Shown here piece after piece: positions 25,001-40,200 of a stretch of DNA of 64,000 nucleotides. The stretch's first letter is position 1. Each line of letters begins with the position of its first letter. The translations under genes were made by a program, and so were the position numbers. The DNA comes from Dirofilaria immitis (lineage: Eukaryota > Nematoda > Chromadorea > Rhabditida > Onchocercidae), in contig JAKNDB010000079.1 in NCBI GenBank assembly GCA_024305405.1, positions 2,222,501 through 2,286,500 of the forward strand. The letters run 5' to 3'. A model generated the notes under the pieces. That model searched no databases and was not told where the DNA came from. It worked only from the letters and a program-made list of their open reading frames with translations.

Positions 25001-28000
25001 GTCAAAAACGGATATCCATTCATCCAAAAAGCGACTGATGGCTTTTCGCACTTTGCAATGAATATTGGTCGACTCATCCATTCGATTCGACTTTGAATTT
25101 CCTTCAACTCTAACTTTGCACAATTTCGAGGTGGTTTCTATAAAAAGTCGCGAAATTTTAATTAATTTTAAAAGATAAGAATGGCATATTTGTAGAGCAT
25201 TACAGCATAAATGAATATTTTTCCAGTCAATTAACGAAAGATATAATTTTCATCGTAAATGAACAAAGTAATTCTCCAGTCCCAAGAAAACCTACCAAAG
25301 CGGCTGTTTGGTTTTCGCATACAATATGCAAAGATGTGATAGCAATTTCACCCGATATTACACCACCGTAAGCTGATAATACAGCTGATTCCAACTCAAA
25401 ATTGATGGAAATTATTCTATCGTGCTTTGAATTAAGCTAAAAACAATGAATTTTTGAAAACGAATCGAAAAGGAATATCAAGAATTTTATTTGGCAATCA
25501 GTTTTATAAATATAAATTTTCGACTAATAAATTATTGATTAAGTATGAAAAATTAATATTCGACTAATATTAAATTTATTATTCCTTCAAACAGAATCGA
25601 CGCAACGCTAGTCCAAACATATAATTACTAAGTAGTAAAGATAACAGTAAATGAGTGATTAAATTTTAATTTTGATAGTAAGGAAATGTTCTGAACCAAA
25701 ATATTGCCTGATAGTAACCATGCAAAACACCTTCGCGTAAAATCAATTTTGTATTCCCCATAGTATTGGCCATTTGCGCACTGATGTTGAGCTCCTTCCA
25801 CTCAATACCACATATTACAACAGCACTCCACTCTTTTTCTTTAGGATTTCTTGCGCCGATGGAGCTCTACAATCACAGAGATTTTACGACGGACCTGGAT
25901 GATAACACTTTAAAAGTATTGTATTTTTGAAATTTAGTTCATATAATTCTAATTCAAAAAGTGTTTTTAACCTTCAAATCCGACGAAATATTTCAGTTTA
26001 ATCTAAATTAATGAAAACGTCAATTTCAAATAGTAAAAAACTAACTTATTAGAAAGTATTTTCGATGGTGCTTGACTCATCATACGCGAAGTCTCAGTAT
26101 TATAAGTTGGAATTTTTACAGAGTGATCTCCAATGAACAATCTACGTACAATAGCATGCCGATACCAAGGTTTCGGAAAGGAAATCAGCTCCGCAAGACG
26201 ACGCATATCATAATTGAAATTAGCTGATCCAATATTTGCAGTTAATACAAACTATAAAAACAAATAATTTCAATTTTTCTTTATTGTTTCGGACCTCACG
26301 AACCCTCACTTTGACGATTATAGTTACCTGAACTTTATTGTCCGATTCTAAACGACTGTTTTTACTTCTCGAAGCTAGAATCGATAAATGATCAAGCGTT
26401 AGCAGAAGAGCATCTTGAGCTGTAGAACGCTAAAATTTTACAGAACGTTAATAGAATGTTGATATTGGTTGGGATCAAATTAAAAAACAGTAATAAAAAT
26501 TTTAATCATTAATCTATATTAACCTAAAATGAGACACAATAAATGAATATTTATCAACTTAAACTCAAACAAAAACCCAATGGATAAAAAGTTACGTCAT
26601 TTTATAACCCACGACAGAGATTCACTTCAACAAAGTCTTGGTTGAATTCCGAGTTTATATAGCATCATCATCCTAGCAATCATTGAAACTAACTGGCGAA
26701 AACAAAATGACGCAGATTGTCCGACATTCGGCATCATGAATTTTTCCTTTCAGATGACGCGCTATATATCTCATATGCAAGCAAAACGAGATGCAAAATA
26801 TGGGTATAAAGACATTTATTTTCTTGGGATTTATTTCCACACTCCTTTCTACACATGAGAAACCGCAAATTTCTAGAAATTTCATGCATTTACCTGATGT
26901 GGACTATAAATATTCAATGAAAAAGCACTTAATGTTGCAGCTACATGTATTCCACCTCCAACTGTATCAGCAACACTACTAGTTCCCCTTCACAGTATGG
27001 TCTTGTTGATGCCATCAATGTAAGCGATGGAAGCTTTAGCAAACAATCGGCTGCAGCCGTACGCTTAAATAAATTAAACAGAGTTTCCGTCGATATATTA
27101 TGCCTTGTATATTTTATTAACTAATTCACTGACCTTATTTAACTAGTTCACTGATCACATACAAATTACTTTATTATTTTACTTTACTCATGATTTAATT
27201 AAACTATTAAAGCAGTGTGGTAAAAAAATTGTTAACCCAATAAGTCCACGAACTCAGCTGCTCAACAAGTATTCGTTGCATGTTCAATGTTATGTTGTTT
27301 TTCTCTTTTGTTATTCTCAATAAACTCATGTACGAATATTGAAAACAAAAGAGAGAAAACATATAATCACCTGCTGTTGACCCTCAAATCGAATTGCCGA
27401 AGATTGCACAGTTAAATGGAACAAAACATCAAGCGGAATTACGGAGGTGTCCATTTCAACAATCGATACATCAGAATCAATCATTTCATTTTGATCCATG
27501 TTTGAAAGCTAAACTTTTGAAATTGTGGACAGACTGGAAGTTCAATCACAAAATACAGAACTAAATAATGAATTCTGAATTTAAAAAAATGAAAATGCAA
27601 GGGAGTAAAAAGATAGAAATTTTAAACCAGAAAATCTTTCCCTGCAAAAAAATCGATGTAATTTCAATAACTATAGATAACTCACATCTAACGATGAATT
27701 TACATTATTTTCTGGAATTGTCTCAAACATTTGTTCTAGAAAATCGGCAAGATGTGGCGTTATTAAAGACTCTTGTGGCATGCTTGCCAATTCGACTGCA
27801 AGATAAAAAGCTGGTCGACGCCACGGACTGAAAAAGTGAATCTTAGATTAATTGATTAAATTTTACAATTATGATATTCAATAAATGCATTCAGTGAATC
27901 CTAATTTCTGATTTCTTTTCGAATTTATGGTTTTAAATCTCATGGTAGTACAAGATTTCTCTGAAGTTTGATCAAGTTTACCTAGATTTCCCGTATTTAT

Positions 28001-28222
28001 GCGAAAATGTAGTTTGGAGATGACGTGGTATTTGCTTGTGTGTCTGACCTGTATCAAGTGATGTATAATAGGCTCTGACGTCAACACTGAAAAAGAGAAA
28101 AAGGAGAAAATAATAAAAACCCCATATTCTCTAATGTACAAATCGATAATTTCAGATCCAATGTTCTTAAACGAAACATAAGAGACTTTTAAATAACTGC
28201 TTACGCGAGCATTTCTTTCCAT
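22014..28222 (-). other. BLTP1 C-terminal block
   Basis: Contains FYLAVELASMPQESLITPHL (27780), ADCLLKLPSLTLMAST (27040), GGGIHVAATLSAFS (26950), YDMRRLAELISFP (26200), SAQMANTMGNTKLILREGV (25760), KYHHWQSVLDMLTD (24440), GVLELSGQSLSLACMHG (24330), LFHMRQPTIIFEPEARYIFV (24080), NRDFRRFICERWVVDPKI (22740) and the last exon with TTIPKALQRGLLDPCDAF. All are in the order of the vertebrate C-terminus. The protein ends soon after RGLLDP, somewhat shorter than human. Confidence 0.88.
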
Positions 28223-31200
28223 CGCAATTACACGGTAGATTTATCATCTCAATAGTTCGTCTTAATTACAACCAATAAAGGGACCGAAATGTGCAATTTC
28301 ATTATGTCTAACACCGAACAAATGAGGTGACAATATATACGTTAATGAATTTGCACAAAACTTTTTCCAAACAGAACTGAGCAAACCTTGGAATTGCAAG
28401 TTTCGTGATCGCTATAGATTCATTTGTTTGTGATACTTTTAGCTTCAGATCTCGTGCAGAAGAACGTTTTGTCACTGGGCCCGTGCTTTCTTCTGATTTA
28501 CCCAACGCTCGCAAAGTACACAAACCAGACTCGATACTCACCTGGAATTATCTTCAAAGTTATATAGTGCAACTCGAATGATATCCTTTTAAAACAACTC
28601 TTCTTTTTCCTCCCGGAAATATTCCAACATTCGCTTTCAAACCTTGAAATCTTCCATTAATAGTGGGGATTTGAAACTTTACCTGCACATCGATATTCAT
28701 GTCCACGGTACTCGCTACAACATTACTCTCTGATGAACGTCCGCTTGACGATCCTCTATCTGAACTTCTAGGTAATCCACCATGTTGCAAACCCGGCAAC
28801 ACATTTTTCTTTGCCGTACTAGAGGACACTTGTATTTGATCATCTGACTGTTCAGACGATAATATATTTGTCACTTGTTTTGTTTCATGAATTCCAACAG
28901 GCTACAAATTACTTTTCAAATAGTAACCAGAAAACTCTCTCTAAAAGATTTAAAAGAGAAAATTACGCTAAGACTTTCTAATTTGAAATAACAATATGAG
29001 AAGTAATGCAAGACATAGTTTTGCGGTTAAAATCTGAAAAACTAACCTATAACAAAAAAAATAACCTTTTTGGATCCATTAACTTCTTTCGTTGACGAAT
29101 AGCATTGCGTTTCAATTTTTCAATTATCGATTTTCGAAACTGTTTAAACCAAGCTGATTCCAATTTTCGCAATGTTCGCCTCTCCTTTTCAATAGCGGGC
29201 TCCGATGCTCCACATTGCATTAGGTCAGTAACCAAAACTGATTGTTCATGCATCTATAAATTTAGATTTTCTGATGGCCCTGAATTCAGAGATATGAGGA
29301 CGAAAAACAGTTAACCAAACAAGATTCTAATAAAAAATGACAGAATTTTTAAAAAGTAATCCCTAATAATTTTGTTTAATTGTTTTCGACATCTATCTGT
29401 TCAAATCAGTGCAGCATCTATGTCCATTTCAGTTTTAACCTAAGAGCGTAGTTGCTCACACTTACCTTCCTTTCCAGCCATTGAATTCGTTCTTCAGACT
29501 GCGCAAGACTTCCAAGCTCACCAGTAGCATCGATCTCAGCATCTTGTTCATCGTCATCATCATAAACGACCGATGATTCGCTTGCCAATTCTTCCCAATC
29601 TTCGTCATTAACATCAGATGTAAGTGATGAGAAAGTACTAATTAGAAGTAATGCATATTTGCCGATACGCTGTAAAGGAAGTATATATATAACACATTTA
29701 TCAGACTCGTCCAAAAATATAGCTGTAATAATTTCATTTATTTTCAAAATTTGGATCTTGCATATATTAGAATTAAATGAACTAGAATTTAAACAAGACT
29801 GCATACCTTAAACTACAGGATCTAATTTAGAAAAATAATTAAAATCATTATATAGTTTACTTGGTCAAGATCGATAACCATTCCACACATTTGCCATTTT
29901 ATTGACAACGTCCACTTGGCATTCTCGAATGGATCAGAAGCTGCTGCTGCACGTGAAACAAGCTGATACGTACCTTGCGGAAAATAGAAATAATTTGAAC
30001 GTGACGGGTCAGCGGGTTCGTTTTCAATCCAAGTATCATTCAGAGCCTATAAAATTCGATTTCTTTCATAATTTCACAATGGACATTGAATTAGTATGAT
30101 TCTCCGATTATTCACCACCTTAAATATTATTTAAAAAATTCACTAAAATCATAATAACTAGAAAAACTCAAAATCTCTACTGAGATTTAGAAAAACACTA
30201 CGAAATCTCAAAAAGATTACGCATTTCAATGAATCTGAGGTCAAACAAACCAAATGTATATCAAAAACCAGCAGTTGGTGATTACCTGGTCATCGAAATT
30301 GTCAATAAATTTGACTTTAAATTTATGAAATGTTGCTTGACATGCTAATTCTTTCTTTGCACAGACGCTGATATCCGTGCTTTGCAACGAGATAAGCAAT
30401 GCAGAAAGATTCTCGCTCAAATCTGCACTATATAAGGGCATACAAACGTAGATACCGTTTGTAACTTTCAACGACAAAGTTACATTCATTTCTGTTTCTG
30501 CATTCTGCAACATATATTAAAAAACGCTCGAAATTTCGCATAATTCTGTCTAAATTATTTAAGCTATACCACAGTGAATTTGATTCAGTTTAATGGAGTT
30601 CGATTATAGCAAGTGAGATTGCCTGTATAATAACTAACAGTTACTATGAAATAATCACTAATAAATTTGCAAATGATAAAAAAATTTTTCGAATTGTCCG
30701 CTTCATTTCTATATTGTGATGCATATACTATGAAAATCGAAAACCAGGGCAATGGCTCAGAATAGGCGTCACATATATCATTTTACATTCAATATACGAT
30801 ATAATGTACGCCACAAGACGATTGAGAATGGAGGATATTCAGTAAATGAAAGAACTGTAGCAGATATTATTCATACCATAAAATCTGAACTTAATCATAA
30901 ATGAATAATTATCATTGCGTGTTCAACTAGGAATAATATCAGAATATATCAGTAATAGAAGCAAATTATTTCTGCAATATTTTCATATCAAAATTTCAAA
31001 CTCATTCTGTTCTCCTTAAAACGAAAAAAAAAAACTTACTAAAGGTGTTGAAACATGAGCCGACGTCAGGGATAATCGTCGCGATGATTTTAACATTTTC
31101 TTTCGTTCTTCATGCCAAAAGTCATAAGTATTTTTGTAATTTAGCCATAATAAAATTGCCTGAGATAACAGGAAGAAATATATGAAGGGAAAATAATAAG

Positions 31201-34200
31201 ACATAAGAAAAATCAAAAATCTTATGCATGGATAAGTTATGTCCATGTGCAAAAAACTCGTTGACAGAAACAGTAAATAATTTGACAAAAAAATTTACCT
31301 TATCGATTGCTGATGACTTAATGAGAAGAATAGGACGATTTACCGTAACGACGTAACTGTAAGCAGATGGAACGCTACTGCTTTTATTTTGCAGGGTTAT
31401 CTAAATTTTAGCAAAATTTATATATATTTAATTGCAGTGTCATAAAAAAACTTATGCGTTAATCAGCCGAAAAATAGACCTCCGCACTCTAAGTAAATTC
31501 TTAAAAAAGCTAACCATACCTCTAAAATTATCTATTCAAGACCATCTTTAGTTGGCAAATAAGCTGCAAACTCAACCTGTTTGAAATTCTAGGAATGATC
31601 TTAAAAGTTTTGAACTATTCACACACTATCATTTCATCGCATAGTGAAATGTCTAGTCATGTTTCATGAGAGCAAAATTTTGTGAGATTTGGACTCAAAA
31701 TTTTTGAAATAAAAATAAATTTCACCTGTGTCATAAATGTGGCAAATTCTTGCAGTTCAGTTTCAATTTCTTCGAACATAGCAGTTTTAACCAAAAGACC
31801 AAGTTTAGTACTCACGCCAATCACTGCTTTTCCGTATATTCTTTTCTAAGTATTTATTCAAAAAATAATTTCAGTAAATTTGTGGCTTCTCACCAATAAT
31901 CAAAAAACAAAGAAAACAATATCTCTTTGACTGTCTGAAACTTACCATTTTTGACTCTATATTTTTTCAGTCCAACGATTCGTTAAGATGGCCGTAATAT
32001 TATCGAATGTCAGTCGGACTGCAATTGAAGTTGGTGTACTAGCAGTAAGCTGCAGCCAAGGTGCTGTCTCTCCGCGTAACTACAATTGCAACGTATGACA
32101 GCTCTTTTATTCAATTATTTAAAATATCTAAAAAGTAAACAACAAATTACGCCCATATATGCTGAATCAGAGAATTCGTTCCTGTTAATTTTAACCAAAG
32201 TAGTTATTATGATTTCGGAGGAGAATGACTGAGCAATGTGAAGCAACATAAATTCACAATGACTCGTGGAAAAAAATGATATCACAAACTGACTGACTAA
32301 CTAAACGACTTGCAAAAAGATTGGATGAAAAGTTAAAAAAATTCAAGAACTATATAAAGAAGGAAGAAAATTTTGATGCTTCTTTCAAGTTAAAATGTGA
32401 GATGTAGATTATTATAAATCTTTAAAAAATAAAGTTGGTAAATAAGCTTTCTTATTTTTATAAATCAATTATTTAGTTCTACATCTAAATAGATATTATT
32501 TTAACGAGAAATATATTATAACAATAAACATAAGTAAGTAGCATATTATGCAGAAACATCGATTGAAACTTGCTGTAATAGTGAATAGAAATGGATCCTG
32601 TGAGGAAATTTGTTCGGAAGGTGCTGGTGAACGAGTTGAACGATCACCAATGATTCTGTCGATCAGCGATATTAGCTCAGTACGAAAACATTGTTCAGCA
32701 AAAAGAATTTGATTAAGTAAATCTGTGGTGAATACATGTTCCAATTTACCTAAAATTTGAAAAAAAAATAAATTGATAATTTCTTAATTTTTCAATAATA
32801 AAAATATATTTACTATATCCTTAAAGTCAGAGAAAACAAATGAACATTTAAATTAGCAATTCATTCCTACAACATTTCCAGAATGTATTTTAGTAAAAAC
32901 GCAATAATAAGCATACCAATTGTCAAGATTACATCCATGTATCCTCCTTCCCTGAACAGCAAATTTTCATCTGCCATTTCATCGATATGTTCAATTTTCT
33001 CCGGCATACGATATGCACCATCCGCAGAAATGTGAGGAAGCACTAGCGTAAAGGTATCCGAATTCAACGATGACGTTCGTTTTTCATCAATGGGTGCAAT
33101 AACAGTGAAATGAACAACATGGCTTTTAATTCGGCCGGTGAATTTCGATGCCGACCCTCTGAAATTCAATCAAAATTTCAAAATTTTGATTGCAACTTTA
33201 AATCTCAAGTCTGAAATTTCCAAAATTTGCATAATATTCATAAACCAAAAAAGAAAAAACGAACGTATTCCCACAACTTTGCGCCTGATCGAGTCGATAC
33301 TTCACTTTCAATGAGGGCAATAATTGCGCGGACAACTCAATGCTGCTTATTACAAGTTCGAAATTTATAACCACAACACCCTGTCGTTGTTGCAAATGAG
33401 CTGAATATTCACCGACAGGCTGAAGTAATTTTCAAAGTTCAATTTCAGAGAACGCAAAAATGTTTGATAGTGAATCTAACATATTTAGCATATTATAACT
33501 AGTTGCTTTATACAACGGATAGCAAACAAATAAATGATATACAAAAACTGTGATATACTATGCTACCGTCGGAGCATTATATTCCAGACGAGTCATTTGT
33601 TCATTCAACTGCGAAACATTCCTGAGTACTACTTCATGAAGATTCTGAGCATGAATAGGTGTATCGCCTTCAACATCACCAATCAATACTTTGATATGAT
33701 TCTTCACTGATCCTTTAATGCATTTCTCCCTATAATTTAATTTTTCAACTACCCTTTTAAATACCTTCCTAAATTTCAGTAAGCTTAAAGATGAATCTAA
33801 AAATTAATTAAATGCGAAACCGTTCGAATCTTAACGAGCTCGTTTTCACCAAGAAGCTAACGATATGTTTGGCATCGTGACCCACAACAAATTCGGATAA
33901 AATGAGATTAGCACGCTGTATGGAAGCATTCAGTTCATCCAGTATTTTATTGTCTTTCATTTTATCCCGCCGATTTATATGTTCAAGCTAAAATTTCAAA
34001 CTTTTCAGTGGTACCGAAAATTTCATTTAAGCACGAAAATTAATGCTACTTTATTAATATTTTTTACAATCACAATTTTGTATTGTAAAACCAACTCGTG
34101 TCCTTTTCAGTGTGGCTGAAATATATAAATGAGTAAGCGTCATTTCAAGAACAGCAATTTTAATATCCACATTGCCATCCACTTTCATTTCTAAGAGCTC

Positions 34201-37200
34201 TTCTCTGAATTGCGTGGTGCTAGTTCGAGAACTGAAATTTCACAAAAGGGATCAAAACGAGAATATGAATTGATGTAGGTAACAAACTATTAAAATAAGT
34301 TCATTACATTGTAAGACAAACAAAATTACCCTAAATAATCTCGTAGTTTATCGATCACACTATGTAACCAGCATGTTGAACTGATATCAAATTCTGAAGT
34401 TAAGAAATTTGAAGGAGATTGTGAAATATATATCGTTTCCTCTGATGCTTCACATGCACTGACAGTTTTCAAACGTGCGAAAGCTGACGTACAAGAACGA
34501 GTCACACGCGAAAGATCGTTGAAAAGGCAGACAGCCACGAAGGGAAATACAGTGCGAATGTTTTGCACGGATGAATTATACGACAAAAATATGGAAGTCC
34601 TGGAAATTGGAATGTTATTTCTTGAATTAAGTAATTTTTAGGGAAAATGAATCATTTACTGAACAATTTGTTTAAGACCAGATAAACAAATTTAGAAGGA
34701 ACAATATATCACAGATTCTCTGTATTAAAAAAAATTTCGACGGTAGAATATTTTAAAGTTATCATACAATAAAAAGGTTAGGAGTACTGTTTTTATCAAT
34801 AAGTGCAAATTCCTTTTGTAAAATAAAAATTTCATTTGTACTTATAGGAAAAATTCATATACCTTATAGGTTTAAGTTTAAGCTCATCAAAACGCAATTC
34901 TGTATGAATCTGCCCCATCATATCAAGTGAATCCAGATGCAAGAGATGGTGTCTCGTTGTTGACAAATAGCTGACGTTTGATGCAGAAATCATCTTTGGT
35001 TCTAATATATCAATCTGAAACAGTGCACAGTAATCATCGTAGGCTTTAGTTCAATTTTTAATTCCACGTAATAGCTCCTGTGATTAAATTTCCTATCTGT
35101 ATTTTATCCCAAAAAATCGTTTTTCTTCAAATTAAAATTTTTAGTTCTACAACGAAAGCAATCCCATATTGCACAGAACTTCCAGGAATTTTCAAAAAAC
35201 AAAAAAATAAAATCATTGTTAACAGCTCTGCATTCAACAAAAGTCAATTAAAAAAAATGTTTATTATGATAAAAATCTCTTCAGCAGCAGTTATTCTGAA
35301 CGAATTTTTTCATTATTGCAAAAACTAATGAATAGAGAAACCAGTTTTTTTTCTTTTTTAATAATATTTGTGTTAAAAATTCAATATAAGCCGAATAACA
35401 CCAATATCACATTCAAACAGATTTTACAGATTTTAAGATTTATTGCAAATTAATCTAAGATCTTTCCAGCTTTTTCTTAATTTAGAGAAATAAATTAAGT
35501 AAACATTACCAGCAAATATAGCCTCAAAACATAAAATAATGCAAATTTCAAAGTTTTTCAAACGTAAAATTTCAGAAACAAATCATCTGTATCATTTTAT
35601 TTTAGCTAATCATTTAAAAATTTTTTTAAATTGTACCTTTATCGATATTAATTCAACCAAGAACTTAGCATCAGTATTAGTTATTGGTAACAGAATATTT
35701 GTTTTTGGAGATTCAAGTCTACGTGCCTAAAATTAATCATTTTAATAATTATAAACGGATTAATGGTAACATTTAAGTTACCATATCAAAATCAAAATTC
35801 CTACTCATAAGTTTTCATCCTCATCATAGAATGGATTGAAGCAAACCAACTGGAAATATCAATAAAATTACTGTTAAGAGAAAAAAAATCGAGTTGACTT
35901 AAAAACTAGAAACTTAAGATGACGATCCATAAACCTCAATTTTTAGCAGAAAAAGAAAATAAATGTACTAGAATATGTAATTCATAAAACTTTAGAGGTT
36001 TTCATAGGGATTTCTGCTTGAGGCCTTCAACAATACCTGTTTAGACGCAGTTTTGATGCAGATAATTTAACAAACCTCATAAAAACTCCAAAAAAAGCGG
36101 ATAAAGCTATTTCCATCGCATTTACTGGTGCATCATCCAGAAGCTTTTTAGTAGTTCTATTTCGTACTGATGCTTCTTTGTGCTCTCGATGTCTAGCCAA
36201 AACCCAATGGTATAGGTCCACTAAAGGATTTTTTTGATTCATTTCATTTAATCAATCTATCGGATCTAATTAAATCATTAAAACTATAAAGTTATAATTT
36301 TCAAACGTTGATATTTCCTTAATTTAATATTAGTCCGCTTACTGATAATAGTTTATATAAAAAAGCAAGATAAATAAGACAAATGAAATATCTAAATAAA
36401 ACAGTAAACTAAAAATAAAAATAAAATATTTTCATTTGACTTAACTATTTTTTGCCTTGCTCTTCGTGTAAAGTAAGCCACAGAAAAATGAAGAAATAAC
36501 ATACTTTGATGAGATTCGACAGTTGAACGGGTACTACTATTACCACTATTTTTATCAATAGCACTATTCAACTGGTTTGAATCAACAGTTATTCGAACTT
36601 CATTTGAACTCTTTGCACTTTTCAGATGATGCTTGAGATATTTGTGCGCCAATTCAACGTTTGAGATCTGCAGTTAATAAAAACGACAAATCAGTATTAG
36701 CACCTTTCATTCTGTGAAATATAATTAACATACTCCATACTATCAATCGTTAAACTTTCCATTAAGTTCATTTAACTAGCAGGTAAGACTTATCACCAGT
36801 TGACCGAAACTTGGATGATATATGTAAGGGATTAAAGATAAAGTGATCAATGCAATGATCGAACGAATTCCTCAATGTTTTCTCCTCATTTTCCGAACTT
36901 TTCAAAAACAAATCATGAGAAGATAACTAAATCAAAATTTATAGTTAAATTACGTAATGTACTGAGTACTAAGCAACTAGCACCTTAACTTGTGAGCAAA
37001 TAATAGTTTGCCAGTGGCTGAGTAAAGCTATTAGTGCTTGTTTTCTTCGTGTTTTGTTCAAATAATGTTTCATTTCTAGGCAATCCATTTGATGCCAATA
37101 ATCACTAAGATCTTCCTGAGTCGCATAACGCAGCAAAATTATCGCTAACATACAACTTGGACATGAAGCTGCAGCCTTACTATATACTTGCACATCCGCA

Positions 37201-40200
37201 AAACAGCTTTTTCGAATACAAACAGCTAAAATATAATTACTGTTGGAAATAATAAAAGGTTACTATACTTGCTAAACTGTATATTAAAACAAATATACTA
37301 ATCAAACATACATAGTGCGTGAAAACATTAAGCAAAATTTAATATGAATTTCTTATTTTTGTAGTATTGAAATTGCTCACCTGACTATTATTGCAATCCA
37401 TTACTTCCAGCAGCAGTTTTATCAGTCCAAAATCTATCCATTCATCCGCGGTTGCTATATTTTTTGTTAAACTTTTGCTTAAGCGATCAATAGCATATAT
37501 CCAAGAGGTTATGCAAGGTGCAAAGACATCGAAAAAGGCCATTCTGCGCTTGAAAAATGATCAACAGTTACGATATAACTTTTTGCAAATGAAAATGTAA
37601 TAAAGCTATAATTGCTTTGTATGAAATTCCTATCTCTAAAATTTAAATGTTTTGCCAAATGATAAAACGAACCTGGTTGTTTGCCCAATCGGTTTACACA
37701 AACCAACTGTTAGTCCACATGGTCCGATTATCAATGAAAGCTGATCCTGCGCAGCTGATGCATGCAATTTACTATTTAGTTCACCGCTATTAACTTTTAA
37801 CGTGAGATCAGGAAGCTCAGCATCTGAACAAAAGCAATATTCAAATAAACTAAATGAAACTTTCAAACAAAAAGAATTCTCTTTAATCTCTTGAGATATA
37901 ATCATATGCATAAATAAATATGAAGATAATAAGATCGTTACTAATCTTACTGCTTAAATCACCGTTCGTAATTTTTTGAAGAATGAAATTATGTCACTGG
38001 AATAAATGTTTAAAACACTAAATAATATTATTGAGTTCTTTAACCAACCTATAACAACTCTCAAGTCATATCCGCTAAAACGACTGTTTAAATTAAGCTG
38101 GTTCCAATTTGTATAATATTTAAGAGAAAAAGATTTATTGTAGGCAAAATCTAATTTCCACGACTCAACCAATTGGAGAAACTGCGCGTGACCTTTCAAA
38201 GTAAATTCCATTCCCGGCAAACTTTTTTTCTGAAAAAGGATACAAAGAAAGTGTAGCTGTAAAGCTTATCAGTTTTATCGTTCAAATTAAATCAAGCAAC
38301 TGTTACTATTGATACAATTAAACTGTAAATAAAAATCTAAAATTGAAAGGAAGCGTTTACTCTGTGGGAATCATTGCTTGAAAGAAATAAAACGCTGTTG
38401 TGAAAACGAAGCACGATCACACTATTTCGAGCTAAACGAGATACGGAATCCTCAAGTGAAGATGAGCGAATAGTTTTTTCAATCATCCCACATTGGAAGA
38501 AAACGATGTTGATGTTGGGAAACGAAATGTTACCTCGCAAATACGACTGATCTTTTTATTATCTAAAAAAAGTTGATGAGATGTAAGAAGTACAAAAATA
38601 TTAATAGAAATAGAAGTACAAAGCGCAATGAAATGAGTCACTTCTGAAGCAAGTGCGGCTTCATAAAAATCTAAAATTAACAGATTTATATGTAAGACTA
38701 CGATTTACAGTATTTAAGAATGCATATATCTTCATAGCAAAATAAAAAAGAATCTACAACGCAAAATAATATCCTTTGATCTAACACTTATATTGGTGGA
38801 ATAAATTGAAAGTTGCATTCTTAAGAAATTTATTACATAATATTAGATTAAATTCTCGTATTAAAAATTCAGTATAAAATGACAAACTTGATTCGCTCTT
38901 TGAAGCATTTGTAAGAGGTTGAGAATGATGTCGGAAAGTGCACAATGTGTAAAGATGTTGAACGATAAACACAGGATTTATAAGTCTAAATTCAGCAAAT
39001 ATCTGCTCCATAATACGTTGCGTTACTTCCAAAGCTAACGGTGTTATAAAGATCTGAAATAATTAACTTAAATAGATTTACATCGCAAAACAATATCCCT
39101 GATGCCATTGACATTTCACTAGTCGAATTCTACTATTTCTGGATTTCCTCAGTTTCATTATACTGCAAGAGTTTGGTTCTATATTATATACCCACTTCGA
39201 ATCACCACTCACTAAAGATTAAGCTGATATTGATCTGATAGTCAGAATTATGTCAACCAGTAGACTGAGAAACCTTCTCGATTGGCTTAAAGCTTCTGAA
39301 ACACATTGTTTGGAGCATATTCCCCACGTTTTTATATTATTCAACCATTACATTCTTCGCCATAAAGAAGAAATGTACAGTTTTTGAAAGGCGAAAACTG
39401 AGTTCAAATCCTTATTCAACCATTTAAAAGATCCATCAGAATTAACAAACTTGGAAGATCGATTACTAACAAATGAATGAGCATTAGAAAACATTTAGGA
39501 ATCATAAATACTATAAATATGATTGTAATGAATTACGACAAATTATTACGACATTGTGGTACCTAGACCATTGCTAATAAATTATTTCGACTTACAAACG
39601 TGTAGTAATATTTGCTATACTTACATGCAACTGACTACCCAAAACGCCATTTATGTTCATCGTATGCAAGTCGGATAAATTGGCATCGAGAGGTATTTCA
39701 GCAATAGCAACATTTTTTTCAGCTTTTGCTTTTCTTCTTGCTTTGTTAGTGTAAGCTCATTGATTCCAGATGTTACCTTGAAAAATTCAACTTCAGAATT
39801 CATAATTTGAGAAAAGCTACGTGTAAAGAAGTCAGAACGACCATACATTTTCAAAAGAAAACAAATTGATGTATCAAAAAATCAACTTGACTTCATTTTA
39901 AACATTTCATCTGATTTTGATCTAATTTTTTACTATGGGTTCAAAACAAAGTTCAATAAAAATTTGATTTTACTGAATAACAAAAAATCCAAAATTTTAA
40001 ATTTTACCTTTCGAAAAAGCCGGATTTTAACAACTTTGAATTACTATCATTTGTTATTTCATTCTCATAAACACTTAAAAATGAGGCATAACTCTCATAA
40101 AGGATTGCCGATGAAAGTATTGGTCCTACCATATGATGATATACATTAACATCAGTTGACGAAAATGCCGAATGGAAAGAATCGTTAGAAGATGCTTTCC